This document shows, in pieces, positions 1 through 11,440 of a DNA stretch of 64,000 nucleotides. A program made the position numbers and the translations under genes. Where the stretch lies: assembly GCA_958510825.1 (NCBI GenBank), contig OY294051.1, positions 26,461,265-26,525,264 of the forward strand, written 5' to 3'. The notes beneath the pieces were generated by a model. The model saw only the letters and a program-made list of their open reading frames with translations, was not told the origin of the DNA and made no database searches. The first letter of the stretch is position 1, and every line of letters begins with the position of its first letter. This DNA is from Brachypterus glaber (lineage: Eukaryota; Arthropoda; Insecta; Coleoptera; Kateretidae).

Positions 1-23
1 TAAATAAATAATTTTTTCTACGA

Positions 24-87
24 GCGTGCGGAAAGATATCTCTTTCCACACGTATATGCGTGTGGAAAAAAGGTCTTTTCCGCACGC
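24..87. repeat. Hairpin-forming inverted repeat
   Basis: Arms GCGTGCGGAAAGA and TCTTTTCCGCACGC enclose a second inverted pair, TTTCCACACG and CGTGTGGAAA, giving a nearly continuous hairpin. It is probably the end of a MITE, because related GGAAAGAG/CTCTTTCC sequence recurs near 2990-3010. Confidence 0.7.
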
Positions 88-316
88 ATAATTATTTCAT
101 AAAAACAAGTAGCTTGATTATACAAACGTGTAACATTATTAGTTGTTTCCATGGCGACCGATCAACATTATAGTGTCTTAAGTTAATTTTTTCGTGTCAG
201 TTGTGTTATCAATTTTAATTGTAAAGTTTTTATAAAAGAAAATGATAAACCTTAAAGAAGAAGATGAAATCTTAGCTGAAGGAATAATAGAACTGGCAAA
301 TGCAAATGAAAACTGT

Positions 317-720
317 AACAAAGGACCCCGCACCAAATACCTAGGAAATTGGTTGTCGACAGAATCTTTTCAAAATCTAGGAACAGAATCTTTAGGTCAT
401 TCTGAATAAAAGTTGTCATGTACATAAAATCGCTAAGTGCCTTTATTTAAAAAATACAGCAGGTGGTAGCTCCAAAAATCGAAATTTTAAAATCGCGATC
501 AAGAATTTCTTAATTCTATTTTAGTTGAACATTAGTGATAAAGGACCCCGCACCAAATACCTAGAAAATTTTTTGTCGACAGAATTTTTCCAAAATCTAG
601 GAATGGAATCTTTAGGTCATTCTGAATAAAAGTTGTCATGTACATAAAATCACTAAGTGCCTTTTTTAAAAAATACAGCAGGTGGTAGCTCCGAAAATCT
701 AAATTTTAAAATCGCGATTT
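317..720. repeat. Direct duplication of ~180-bp repeat
   Basis: Two direct copies (about 317-500 and 538-720) begin AAAGGACCCCGCACC and end near AAAATCGCGAT. They differ by scattered substitutions. The second copy is also the outer part of the left arm of the foldback at 497-1903. The bases before 317 (88-316) hold no recognised gene. Confidence 0.75.
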
Positions 721-1903
721 TACGTATTTTTTACCAAAATGAACGTATGTATTGGTTTATATGAAGTAGATATATATGTAAAATGCTGTTTAAATATGTA
801 TACTTATGTATTAATTACACCGGCCTTAGTACTACTAAGAGTGTCTTGAAATCTTCGCCAAATAAGTCAAAATCTTTGACCACGTTTTTTCATCTTTATC
901 GACGTTTTAAACCGTCCTGAGCCGAAACCAGTAAAAAAAAATTTCGTGCGTCTGTCTGTCTCTGTGTCTGTGTCTGTCTGTCTGTCTGTAAACTCGATAA
1001 CTCCATTTCTAAAAAAGATATCGACAAGTGGTTTTTTGCATATCGTTTCTTATCGAATTTCGAAGATCTGATTAGATTTTGGGGGTAAACAATTGGGGGT
1101 AAAGGGGTAAGAATGGGGTATTATAACTAGATTAAGTTATGCTTTAAACGCCAATATCTCGAAAACAATGTGTTTTAGGAAAAAATTGTTTCTAACATTT
1201 TTTGAGCAGTTTTAAAATATCTTTTATGTACATGCTTAATTAATAACATACCATAATAATTAACTTAAATATAACCATAAAAACGCTAAAAATAGGAGTT
1301 TTACCCCATTCTTACCCCTTAACCCCCAATTGTTTACCCCCAAAATCTAATCAGATCTTCGAAATTTGATAAGAAACGATATGCAAAAAACCGCTTGTCG
1401 ATATCTTTTTTAGAAATTGAGTTATTGAGTTTACAGACAGACAGAGACAGACAGACAGACGGACAAAAAATTTTTTTTTACTGGCTTTGCTCAGGACGGT
1501 CTAAAATGTCGAGAAAGATAAAAAAAGGTGGTTAAAGATTTTGACTTATTTGGCGAAGATTTCAAGACACTCTTAGTAGTACTAAGTGCCGGTGTAATTA
1601 GGTATACTTATGTATTATATATTATATATCTACTTCATATAAACCAATACATAAGTTCATTTCGGTAAAAAATACGTAAAATCGCGATTTTAAAATTTAG
1701 ATTTTCGGAGCTACCACCTGCTGTATTTTTTAAAAAAGGCACTTAGTGATTTTATGTACATGACAACTTTTATTCAGAATGACCTAAAGATTCCATTCCT
1801 AGATTTTGGAAAAATTCTGTCGACAAAAAATTTTCTAGGTATTTGGTGCGGGGTCCTTTATCACTAATGTTCAACTAAAATAGAATTAAGAAATTCTTGA
1901 TCC
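497..1903. mobile_element. Foldback element with ~600-bp inverted arms
   Basis: The left arm (about 497-1120) and right arm (about 1285-1903) are inverted copies, with a spacer of about 160 bases. Both outer ends carry AAGAATTTCTTAATT or its complement. Both arms contain the GTCGACAGAAT segment, a TCTG/CAGA microsatellite (about 945-990 and 1430-1462) and a GGGGTAAACAATTGGGGG segment. No transposase frame was found. The right arm runs directly into the tandem units that follow, so the foldback and that array may belong to one element. No target duplication was identified. Confidence 0.8.
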
Positions 1904-2776
1904 TTACTCATAATGGAGTTGATTTAAATAAACCATAGAAAAAATGTTATCTCTCCAAAATATAAATTTATTGTCTATTAAACAAGCAGTTGCTGCGGAT
2001 TTAGATTTGTTCTTCGTTCTGACTTGAATAAACTTAGGAAAAACTTTAAGCTTTTTGCAGGACTTTTGGAACCAAATATCCAAAGAAACTTTTTTCCTGG
2101 CGTAGTTTAGTTCTTTGTACCATCGGATCTTTTTGCTACGACTAGCATTAATCAAATTAAGAAATTCTTGATCCTTACTCATATTGGAGTTGATTTAAAT
2201 AAACCATAGAAAAAAATGTTATGTCTCCAAAATATAAATTTATTGTCTATTAAACAAGCAGTTGCTGCGGATTTAGATTTGTTCTTCGTTCTGACTTGAA
2301 TAAACTTAGGAAAAACTTTAAGCTTTTTGCAGGACTTTTGGAACCAAATATCCAAAGAAACTTTTTTTATGGCGTAGTTTAGTTCTTTGTACCATCGGAT
2401 CTTTTTGCTACGACTAGCATTAATCAAATTAAGAAATTCTTGATCCTTACTCATATTGGAGTTAATTTAAATAAACCATAGAAAAAATGTTATCTCTCCA
2501 AAATATAAATTTATTGTCTATTAAACAAGCAGTTGCTGCGGATTTAGATTTGTTCTTCGTTCTGACTTGAATAAACTATGGTACAAAGAACTAAACTACG
2601 CCAGGAAAAAAGTTTCTTTGGATATTTGGTTCCTAAAGTCCTGCAAAAAGCTTAAAGTTTTTCCTAAGTTTATTCAAGTCAGAACGAAGAACAAATCTAA
2701 ATCCGCAGCAACTGCTTGTTTAATAGACAATAAATTTATATTTTGGAGAGATAAAATTTTTTCTATGGTTTATTAA
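1887..2776 (-). repeat. ~274-bp tandem units with a ~90-codon ORF, plus an inverted copy
   Basis: Units begin at about 1887, 2160 and 2434 (AAGAAATTCTTGATCC) with a period of about 274 bases. The third breaks off near 2575, where an inverted copy of the central part (2576-2776, + strand) follows directly. The minus strand of each of the first two units encodes a near-identical protein of about 90 residues starting MSKDQEFLNLI, with a basic centre (KSCKKLKVFPKFIQVRTKN). Copies differ at a few residues and one has a shifted C-terminus. The basic K-x-C...P-x-F-x-x-x-R motif loosely recalls the short conserved stretch ahead of Penelope-like reverse transcriptases, which also form tandem and inverted partial copies. 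That is a weak inference, since no RT is present here. It could equally be a satellite with a chance ORF. Confidence 0.6.
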
Positions 2777-3027
2777 AATAGAATTGGTAATAACTATTAT
2801 ATTTATTCATAAAATAATAAAAATGTTTAAATTTCTTAATTGTTAATTGTTTTTCTACTGGAAAAAAATATAAAAATAACATCCATTCAATTAAGTATAC
2901 TTATATATAAAAGCATATTTTATTTTTAACTCGCTCGTAGAAAAAATACTCGATTGTTTGCCTGAACTCAGGCAAATGTAATCTGCTGCGGGAAAGAGCC
3001 TCTTTCCACACTTGTTAGGAAAATAGC

Positions 3028-3206
3028 TATTTCCTACGACCTAGTTAGAAGTTAGTGCTCATTTTCCACCCACCCACAGCGGTCGGAAAGTAACAATCAG
3101 CTGATTTTAGATATGTGCTGTCAGAGAATGAGTCATATTGAAAAATTAATTTTAAGACAGTTTTTGCGTTTTTTGGATGTTTAGGTATTAGGTCGTAGGA
3201 AAAATA
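3028..3206. mobile_element. MITE with TTCCTACGACCTA termini (copy 1)
   Basis: The left end TTCCTACGACCTAGTTAG mirrors the right end TAGGTCGTAGGAAAAA. The interior shares GCTCATTTTCC and ATCAGCTGATTTTA with the copy at 15012-15228. It is non-coding, and no clear target duplication was read. Confidence 0.75.
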
Positions 3207-5256
3207 ATATACGCACCTCGACGCAAACCTATTTCAGTGCACTTCGAGTTTCTCGTGCACTGAAAACTAGTTTCGCGTACTCGGTGCGCCCTGATTTTTT
3301 AGCCATAAAAAAAAGTCAAGGATCTGCTACCCGGTGAAAGCCAACTTCAACTACTTTTCTGCTCTCGTCAAAATCTGTTAATTTAGTTGATTATTTTTTA
3401 ACCTTTTTATCAACCAATCATTTAACAATATTTCTGACCAAGTGTTTATTTCTGTCCAATCATATTACAGTTATATCGGGCATTTTCTACTACAGAAAAT
3501 TCTACTGGGAATCGCTTCAGTATTTCTCTTTTACAAGATTCCATACCTAAAACTAATTAATAATTAAATATGAATATATTACTATTTATAATTATTGTTA
3601 TTACTTTATTATTTACCAAAAAATACCACAAAATATTCTTTTTATAAAATCTAATGGCAGTTTTTATAGGTTGACTTTTATGAACATGTTGCAAGTCCAG
3701 CGCAGTACCGCGCTAGTACTGCAGTAAGTGACTGAATTAATGACAGAACCATAATTTTGCAATTTAAAAATGGACAAAAAAAGTTTTAGTTTAGCAATTA
3801 AGAATGGAATTAAATTAACCAAATTAAAGATATTACCTGTAAAAATATTAAGATAAGTAATAAAACAATTTATATCATTTTGCGATGAAAAAAAAATATA
3901 AAAGTTGGTTTGACATATTATAAATCGTTAAAAAATAATCTTCCGCTAGCGCTTAAATATTAGATGTCAAAGATTATAAATCAGACAACATATGTTAGTG
4001 TTTTTATTTTAAGTTGTTTAATGTGAATTTTTTGATAAGTAAATGTTTTTCCAAAACTATCTTACACTAATTTGTTTGTAACCAGGTCTGTAATAATAAA
4101 AAAGTTTTGCAGCACACAAAAATACATAGAAAAAATATAGTCTAGTTAATAGGACTTTTTGTGGGCCTGTGTAATTACTTCCAGAAAAAGGCAAAAAGGT
4201 TTTATTTATTTTTTTGCCCGGTGTTGGCAAATTAGTCGTTTGGAAACTTTTGGCCCTTTAGTCGCTATGAGATCTGTAAATTATTTAGTATTGCCTTTGA
4301 TGTTTGTTAGTTTGCGAACGTTTGGTTTGAACTTTGAAAAGTTTATAAACTTCCGTAGAAGCATATTACTGTCCTGGTGGAGACTAATAGCGTGATATCC
4401 GCAAGTGGTGTATGATAGTTTTAAACTATTAGCTTAATTAACTTATAAGATAAACCCGCCAAAGTGTGGCATACTGGAAAGTGCGACTATTTCCTTTGAT
4501 TTAAATTTGAAGTTCATTTTTGGTGGTGTTTATTTAATTTTATAAATCAAACAAGCAAATAGATTTTTTCTCGTGAAGTTTAAAGTGGAGCCTAATTAAA
4601 TTGTATTGGGATATTTCTAATCTTTAAGTGGTTTTTAAATGATTTTTTTTGTAATGTAATCTTGTATTTTAAGGGGGCAAAATGGAGGCAGGGGGCAAGG
4701 GCGAACATTTTTTTAAATGCTTGATCATTTTAAAGCTTATTAAATTATCCACTTAACATTTCAAATGTGCACCAAAAATTATTTGAGTTGGTATTTAAGT
4801 GTTGCAGATTTCAAGTCGATATCTTAAGCTGTTCAAAAGTTAATGGGGTCGGATTTTGACACGCACCTTATATGCGACAGGATCTAAAATTTCTAAAATT
4901 TACAAAATTTATATTTCTGGGACACCTTGCTTGATTTTGCAAAATGAAACCGATGCTCATATCTGCACCTTATATTTTAACGCCCGCAGTATGAAATGTA
5001 TAAAATGTCATATAAATTCTGTATTATAGTATCCAGCCGATATTTTTATTTTTTTTAATGGCCTACTTGCCTTCGTTCCAGTTTGTCCCTTTTTCGAGCA
5101 ATAACGATACAGAAAGGAAAGAATGGCGACCAATTTAATAGTAATAAATAATGAATGATGTCCATTCCAGAACCTCACGTGCGACAGATTGCTGATTTTT
5201 TGCCTTTTTAAGGTTATTATCTATTTCGGAAATTCCGAAGCGGAATACAATAAGCC
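3207..5256. other. Intergenic or intronic, no gene seen; TE remnants
   Basis: No supportable coding sequence. A 78-codon open frame at 4159-4395 lacks codon bias, recognisable motifs or splice context. The stretch at about 4660-4865 (CAAGTCGATATCTTAAGC and GTTCAAAAGTTAATGGGG) resembles the end of the TIR element at 25878-26826 and is probably a decayed relative. Confidence 0.5.
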
Positions 5257-6058
5257 CAGGGGCTTTCCGAGATTTATGTCGTGAGTGGTGTCGAGGTAAA
5301 GTTTACCGCCAGGCGAAAAAAAAATTCCCAAAAAAACTGATTTATAAAAAAGCATGTATTACTCAGAAAATGTCATTGTAATTTTAATACTAAATTTTAG
5401 TTGTAAATACATTTTTGTTATTTATATCGCCACCATTGGTATTTAATACTTTACTTGTGATATTAAATACTGCAATGTGTGTATTGTATACAAAATGTTG
5501 TCATACTAACATAGAGACCGTGCTGGTACATTTGAATACCCACGCAACATGTGTTTATTAATACTAGCATGTTATAGTAAAAATTACTGTAATATTTGGT
5601 AAAGCATATCACACATATGTACAGTATGGTATACTTTGAGTTGTTGTTAAGTTGTATTACGGATGTAGTTTAAAGTATGTTACGGTATTAACAATCGGTA
5701 AATAATACCAAAATTTTGATTAATAATAATATAAAGATTGCAACCACACACAATTACACATAAAATAATCGATCCTTTTTTACTTTTCTCTGTATTATTA
5801 CTAATCCAAATTTTGATACTATTTACCGATTGTTATTTTACTAAATACTGTAACATATATTAAACTAGATCAATAAAACAACTACAACTTAAAGTATACA
5901 CACTATAACTGTGATATAATTTACCAAATAACCATTATTTAACAAATCCTCGTCTAAAATTTGCCGACTACCAAGAAAAAAATTCCCCCTGAAAAAGTAA
6001 TGCCGACTGGATCATTTCGTGGAGGGGGGGCGGGTGGTACCCCCTCAGAACGCCCCTG
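5257..6058. mobile_element. hAT-like non-autonomous element, 802 bp
   Basis: It starts CAGGGGCTTTCCG and ends CAGAACGCCCCTG, the CAGGG-type terminus usual for hAT elements. The flanks are AATAAGCC and AATAAGCA, a 7-of-8 match, as expected for an 8-bp hAT target duplication. An imperfect inverted pair (about 5631-5737 against 5796-5903, around AACAATCGGTAAAT) sits inside. No transposase frame. Confidence 0.65.
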
Positions 6059-6179
6059 AATAAGCAATAGTCAATAAGAGAATAGGGTAGTTAAACCTGT
6101 TTCGGGTTCCTTACAAACGAAAAATGGAACCGTTACAGGAACGCTCGGTTGTCCGTCTATCACAGCAGTTTATCTCAGC

Positions 6180-6600
6180 AACTAAACAAGTTTAACCCCC
6201 CATAACTTTTTTGTTTTTGGGGGGATTACTTTCAAAATTGGTAAAATTTATCCTTATAATAAAAGTATTTTTTTCTAAAAAAGTTACGTTAGTCGGAAAT
6301 TTCTTTCAGCTTTTTTCGATGTTTTTAAAAGTTTAACCCCCCTAACTTTTTTGTTTTTGGGGGGAATAATTTCAAAAACAATAGGAATCTTTCCCTCGTA
6401 GCACTTAATTTTTCCTGAAGTTGATCGGATTATTCGTTCTTGAGTTATCGTGTTCACAGAAATCGCGGACAGACGGACGGACAGATGGACGGACATCTCA
6501 AAAAAAAGGTTGCTTATTTTTTCATAAAACAAATTTATATCCAAGAATTTTTTGTCTAGGACGAATTTTGAAATTTTTTGAAAATTCGAACTTAGTTACT
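6180..6600. repeat. Dispersed repeat with GTTTAACCCCCC...ACAGACGG signature
   Basis: Shares an ordered set of blocks with 8400-8580, 28790-29010 and partly 44360-44620: GTTTAACCCCCCATAAC, TTTTTGTTTTTGGGG, ATCTTCCCCTC, GATCGGATTATTCGTTC, CTTGAGTTATCG, then an ACAGACGG microsatellite. The two open frames here (6284-6544 minus and 6421-6603 plus) overlap antisense in repeat sequence and are not considered genes. It looks like the subterminal part of an unclassified TE. Confidence 0.6.
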
Positions 6601-7233
6601 TAGGAACTTTTTTTCAAAAACTCAAAATACTATGATAAAATCTGAAAAAAAGATATGCAGTAACAAATCAATTTTTTAAAAGATTATTTTTTGATTTTAT
6701 TTTAATTTTTTATAGCTTTTTATTTTTCTTTTAATTGAAATTGCATTTATTTTTTTTATAATCCTATAATAGGTTAAGTATTTTAATAAACCTATAATAT
6801 AGTATTTTTGGAAGCAGTATTTTTAATAAATTTCGTTTTTGAAATAAAGCAGATAACGAGCTTTAAATTCAAAGCGTGGAGATGATATAATTAATACAGA
6901 TCAAAACATCTTTAATTTGAGAGTCCTTTGCAAAGCTTTGTAGTGATTAAAAATTCTTGAATCGATGTTTTTCAACATCAATTTAAAATTTATTAAATTA
7001 ATTCAAAAAAAAACTTCTTAGGGAAAGAGAATGTCACAAAAAAAAAACACACACAGTAAAACGGCTACCCTTTCTAGACGGGCTATTGTATCTTTAAATT
7101 TCTACATCTTGGAAACTTAACCAAAAATTATTAAAAAATTTTTATAATAAAGGAATGATTTTTGTATTAAAGAATATTATTGTCCTACGGTCAATATAGT
7201 TAACTAATATTTTTGAGGATAACTCACTTAGTA
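6600..7233. other. No gene seen
   Basis: AT-rich sequence with homopolymer runs. No supportable gene, RNA or element boundary was recognised before the pogo-type element. Confidence 0.5.
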
Positions 7234-8162
7234 GAGGAAAGGAAGCAAATATGGGCTACCCATTTTATTTTTTCTTGTAAAAAAATAAATAAAAGTTTAG
7301 TTCCAATACCAAACGTACCCAACGATAGCTATATTAATTAGTCACAACCTGTTATAAATTCATATTAATTCTAACAAATAATAAATTCATTATTTCGTAA
7401 ATAGTGAGAAGGTGCACTTTTGTGTCGATTTGAAATTGGCCCTAAATATGGGCTGCCCCCAAAATTGTGTAATGAATATTAGATTTGAAGTGGCAATCAA
7501 TCTTATTGGTCGCAATAAGTTAAAAGTATAAAAGTTATACCTAAAATGAAATAATAAATCAAATAACTCCTAATATAGAACGTGGTATATTAAACATTTT
7601 TAAAGCTTTGAAGGTACCCATGTCGTACTGCCTCATCGCTATTATAGCGCGTTCCGTATCGCCCTCGTTCCATTTTCTTCTATTCTTGGCTGTTGCTGAT
7701 CTTTTCTTGGCCTCCTAGAAAAATTCTAGGCTTAAATATATAGTTTTATATAGCCCATAATAGAAACACAGGGATGGCCCATATTGCAAAAATACTCGGT
7801 GTATACAACAAAAGAGGTTATGTCTAAAACTCAGTAATTACAAGAAAACTAATAAGCACACATCAAAGCCCGATTATGTGGCTTTAATTTGTTGCAGAAA
7901 TGGTTTTGAAAACGTTGTTATCTATCAGGTAACGGAATTTATAAACTTACCTAAAAAAGTTCTGTAGCTTGCTAAAAAGGACAGAAAATAAAAATAAATT
8001 CTCAAACGTCAACGAATGTATGAATTAATTAATCTTTACTGTGGAAGTTTAACTTCGCCATTTACGATTTGCGATAGTCGGATGCAGAGAACTGCATCGG
8101 ATAGCTGAGAAACCCACCTAGCCCATATTACAAGACCTAGCCCACATTTGCTAACCTTCCTC
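7234..8162 (-). mobile_element. Deleted pogo/Tigger-type DNA transposon
   Basis: The left end GAGGAAAGGAAGCAAATA mirrors the right end ATTTGCTAACCTTCCTC, and each is flanked by TA (7232-7233 and 8163-8164), the target used by the Tc1/mariner/pogo superfamily. TAGCCCATATT motifs repeat inside both ends and in the middle. The minus strand retains an N-terminal psq-type HTH reading frame (7559-7714), the hallmark DNA-binding domain of pogo/Tigger transposases. No DDE catalytic region was seen, so the element is a deletion derivative. Confidence 0.7.
7559..7714 (-). pseudogene. psq/CENP-B-type HTH fragment of a pogo-like transposase
   Basis: The minus strand reads 51 residues from GAG at 7714 to a TGA at 7559-7561. 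It contains RRKWNEGDTERAI, then AMRQYDMGTFKALKMFNIPR, which follows the psq HTH pattern W-x-E...AI..V...M....A...F.VPR[ST]L. In families with this domain it binds the TIRs and is followed by a second HTH and a DDE domain; here the frame stops just after the HTH. A TTCTAG acceptor-like sequence lies immediately upstream, so it may once have been an exon. Its position inside a TA-flanked TIR element argues for a transposon rather than a host pipsqueak-type gene. Confidence 0.65.
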
Positions 8163-8164
8163 TA

Positions 8165-8600
8165 TAATAACAAGCCGTGAAGATATGTATATGCTACGAA
8201 TTCCATTACATATTATTCACAATGGTGTATTGCACTTTTCCAAATACTTAAAAAAAAAAATAAAAAAATATATATTTTTTTGAAAAAAAATGCTTTTCGA
8301 AAAAAACAAAAAAAAATCAAAATTTTTCAATTTTTTTATTTTCTTTTCGCGAAAAACGAAAAAAAATTGAAAACTAATTTTTGAAAATGATAGTTTTTAT
8401 TTTTTTAACCCCCCTACAACTTTTTTGTTTTGGGGGGATTACTTTGAAAAACAATAGAGATCTTCCCCTCATACAACTTGATTTTTCCTGAAAAAAGTCG
8501 ATCGGATTATTAGTTCTTGAGTTATCGCGTCTACAAAAAACGTGACATTAGACAGACAGACAAACAGGCGGACATTTTAAAGCTATTTTTAGCCTTTAAC
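8165..8600. repeat. Dispersed family 'X' with the ACCCCCC/ACAGAC repeat
   Basis: 8165-8260 is an inverted copy of a sequence also found at about 28500-28640, 31020-31140 and 61020-61790 (core GGAAAATGCAATATACC; distal CTTCACGGCTTGTT). It continues into the GTTTAACCCCCC...ACAGACAGAC repeat. This suggests one long element family ending near CAAGCC. No protein is encoded. Confidence 0.6.
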
Positions 8601-8942
8601 AAACGAGTTAACGATGACGTTGGTGAGGTGGGTGACCTTTTTATATTTTTTTTAATCAACAATTTTTGTTGCCTCTGGGCTTTAACCATATTTCATGACG
8701 CAAACTACAAATATCTTAAATCTCTGAAATAATTTTTTTAATAGGATTTTTCGTTCAAATTTTATAAGGTTTACATACAAACAAACGGAAAGACAGAACG
8801 ATTTTTTTAACGCCATTTTTTTACATTTTTAAATGAAACAAGGAAAAAAAAGATCTTTCGGTCGTTAAATGATTTAAACAGGTATTTAAATACTTAACTT
8901 AAGGCTCCTTTCGAATAAAAAAACTCTATCAAGTTGTTCTTA

Positions 8943-9098
8943 GGAAACGTTCAAGTATTACGTAACGCTCCTAGGGGGGGTGGGGGTCATTTTGGAGTGT
9001 CACGCCCATGTTAATGGTATAGGAAAATAGCGTTACAGGGAGGGGAGTGGGGATCCAAAATAATCAAAATTTGCGTTACGTAATACTTGAACGTTCCC
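8943..9098. mobile_element. MITE with GGAAACGTTCAAGTATTACG termini
   Basis: Inverted ends GGAAACGTTCAAGTATTACG and CGTAATACTTGAACGTTCC(C) are both flanked by TTA. A G-rich centre lies between. A 3-bp TTA/TWA duplication would fit PIF/Harbinger. The same end recurs at about 40984-41010 without a partner. Confidence 0.7.
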
Positions 9099-9211
9099 TT
9101 AACCATAATTGAAAAAAAATAAAATATACCTATAGGTATGTGTGAGTGAGTTAGATCCGGTCCCGATTTCTTAAAATGCAATTTTTGCTTTGTAAGCCTT
9201 TTTTTGGTCCG

Positions 9212-9480
9212 AAGGTTCTCGGTTATTAATAAAGATATGGGGCTTTTACCATTGTTTATAGTTGCTTGAGTGCGTAACGTCGCCCTGTTTTCGATTTTTT
9301 TTTTGTTTTTAGTAAAATATATTCGACTTTGAAAATTAGGAAATTTTACGTAATTTCAATCATAAAAAATAAAGCAAAAGATTAAAAAAAGGGACGGCGT
9401 CGCGACGTTAGACACTCAAGCAACGCTTTAAATGTAGAACTAAAAACCCATCATAATATCTTTAATTATAACTGAGAATT
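9212..9480. mobile_element. Foldback/MITE around TTGCTTGAGTG
   Basis: Left TTGCTTGAGTG plus GTAACGTCGCCC mirrors right GGCGTCGCGACGTTAG plus CACTCAAGCAA. The inversion extends outward through TTATTAATAAAGATAT and ATATCTTTAATTATAA. It is non-coding. Confidence 0.6.
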
Positions 9481-10614
9481 ATAGGCTTAAAATGTGGTCT
9501 GCCAAGGCGAAATATGTGAGTCAAAATATACATATATCTATATTTACATATTTTTTATTCGATTGATTCTAAAAGCGACACTTTTTGTTCATGTTTTACG
9601 GGCGAAAAGTTGAACTTTGTGGCCCTAGGGCCAAAAAGTTTTTTTCGCCCGCTAACCAAAACTTGTTATTTTTAAGCTTTTTAAAAGAATATGCTTTACC
9701 TTTACTGTAATATTTATAAAGAAATATGACCTTTAGGTCACTTTTGGTCTTGAACTAACTGTTCTTTTTGACCAGATACAGTTATTATAATCATTTTATA
9801 CAAAATAAAAAAAATTCCATAACATAACCTCAAAATATATGTCAACTAATTAATCTGTATTCACCCACTAATATAAATTAAAAACACAAAATTTCAATTG
9901 TAAAATCACTTTCAATATTTATAATATTCATAGAACAGTTCCACAAGTATTATTTTCACAACAGACACATTTTAAGAGAAATTAATCACCAAGCTATAGC
10001 TTTTTTAATCTGAAAATGAAACCGCAAGCAAAAAAAAACGATTTAATTGTTTTTGTAGCGATTTGATTGGACAGAAATGTGTCATGGATAACTATATAAG
10101 TAATAAGACAGTAAAAAGAAATATTTTTTGCATTTTAAAATTAAGTATATTTTAATAAGTTAAATTTCGATTTCGTAGGTTTATTACCCTCGGGCCGGCC
10201 CTATCGGACAGCCCTCGGCTTCTAAAAACCTACTTAATCAAAAAATTTAACTTTTCGCCCTTGTATTATAAATAACTATTGTTAACTTGAAACGACCCTT
10301 AAGGATCTGGAAAGGCTTAACATTAAATGTTTACTAAATTTTTGTAAAAAGTGTTATAATAACGATAGATTAAAAACTTATACAATATAATTATATTATA
10401 TAACGACCCCATTCCCATTTGAGCATCTATTTAACATGCGTCATGAAGGAATTTTTTGCCCTTTTTGTGTTCAGTTATCTATTCGGGAATATAATAGGCA
10501 ATTCAGATCCTTATAATTGGTTGAATAACGTCAAGTGTCATACTGCGCTTCTGAGAAAAATAGTCCTATCCGGTGGCGGACTCATGTTATCATATTTGGT
10601 TATATCCCCTTAAA
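9481..10614. other. No gene seen; possible TIR pair
   Basis: GGGCGAAAAGTTGAAC at 9600 and GTTAAATT/TTTAACTTTTCGCCC near 10245-10260 may be ends of a decayed element. The open frames at 10419-10613 and 10535-10717 overlap in different frames and resemble no protein family. Confidence 0.35.
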
Positions 10615-11440
10615 TAGTCGGAGAGCTGGTGACCATTTTTATTTCATTATTTGCTCCGGGCTATATTTTATATATGTCTTAAAGTACATTCAAATTAAAA
10701 TATTTTCAAATTGCTAGACTCCGGATCCGGTTCCTTTGGGTGCTAGAAGCTCCAAAACTATGGTAATGAGCTACCAAAAAATCTATTTTTAACTTGCCAA
10801 GTCATACGAGGTGAGAAGCCAAGGGGTACAAGTGACATTTTACTGAAACTGAGTTAGGCATGGGACTAGGTTGTACTAAGCCTAAAAAACCTACTCCTAT
10901 GTCTAACTCAATTTCGTTTAAAATGTCATTGTACCCCTTGGCTTCTCACCCCCTCATATACATTTCTTTTAATACATTCAGATTAAGCTATTTTCATAGT
11001 TATACACAATAATTCTGGGGTCAAGGGGTGAGAACAGTCTTTAAAAAGTGCCTTTAAAATATGTGATACTTAATTTTTTAAAGAAATGAGAACTTATGAA
11101 ATTAAATTTTGATTAAATGAAAATTATTGAGACTTTTTACTGTTGACATATGTCAGATAAAGTTTATAAAGTCTCTTTTTAACTTTTAGCCTAGTGAATA
11201 ATTGTGTAAAACTGTGAAAATAGACTAATCTAAATGTAATAAATGTAATTTGTTCGATTCGGTAAGTTAAAAATATATTTTTCGGGGACCCCATTTCACC
11301 ACCTTTGCGAGGCTTCTAGCATCCAAAGGAACCCGATCCAGGACCTGGCGATTTGCAAGTAGCTTAATTTAAATGTACTTTAAGATATATATAAAATACA
11401 GCTAGGAGCAAATAATGAAATAAAAATGGTCACCAGTACT
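10615..11440. mobile_element. Foldback element with nested hairpin
   Basis: The left arm (about 10615-10755: GGTGACCATTTTTATTTC, TGCTAGAAGC) is an inverted copy of the right arm (about 11308-11440: GCTTCTAGCATCC, GAAATAAAAATGGTCACC). A separate, stronger inverted repeat (10806-10963: GAGAAGCCAAGGGGTAC against GTACCCCTTGGCTTCTC) lies inside. No coding capacity was seen. Confidence 0.75.

Noticed and set aside
7621..7740. Plus-strand reading FLLFLAVADLFLAS resembling GPCR TM2
   Set aside because: It is antisense to a better psq-HTH frame inside a TA-flanked transposon, ends at a stop, and lacks the N-x-x-x-x-LAxAD context and splice sites expected of a CCAPR exon.
10419..10613. Hydrophobic 64-codon frame as a possible CCAPR exon
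   Set aside because: No GPCR motif, no phase-compatible splice sites, and another frame overlaps it.
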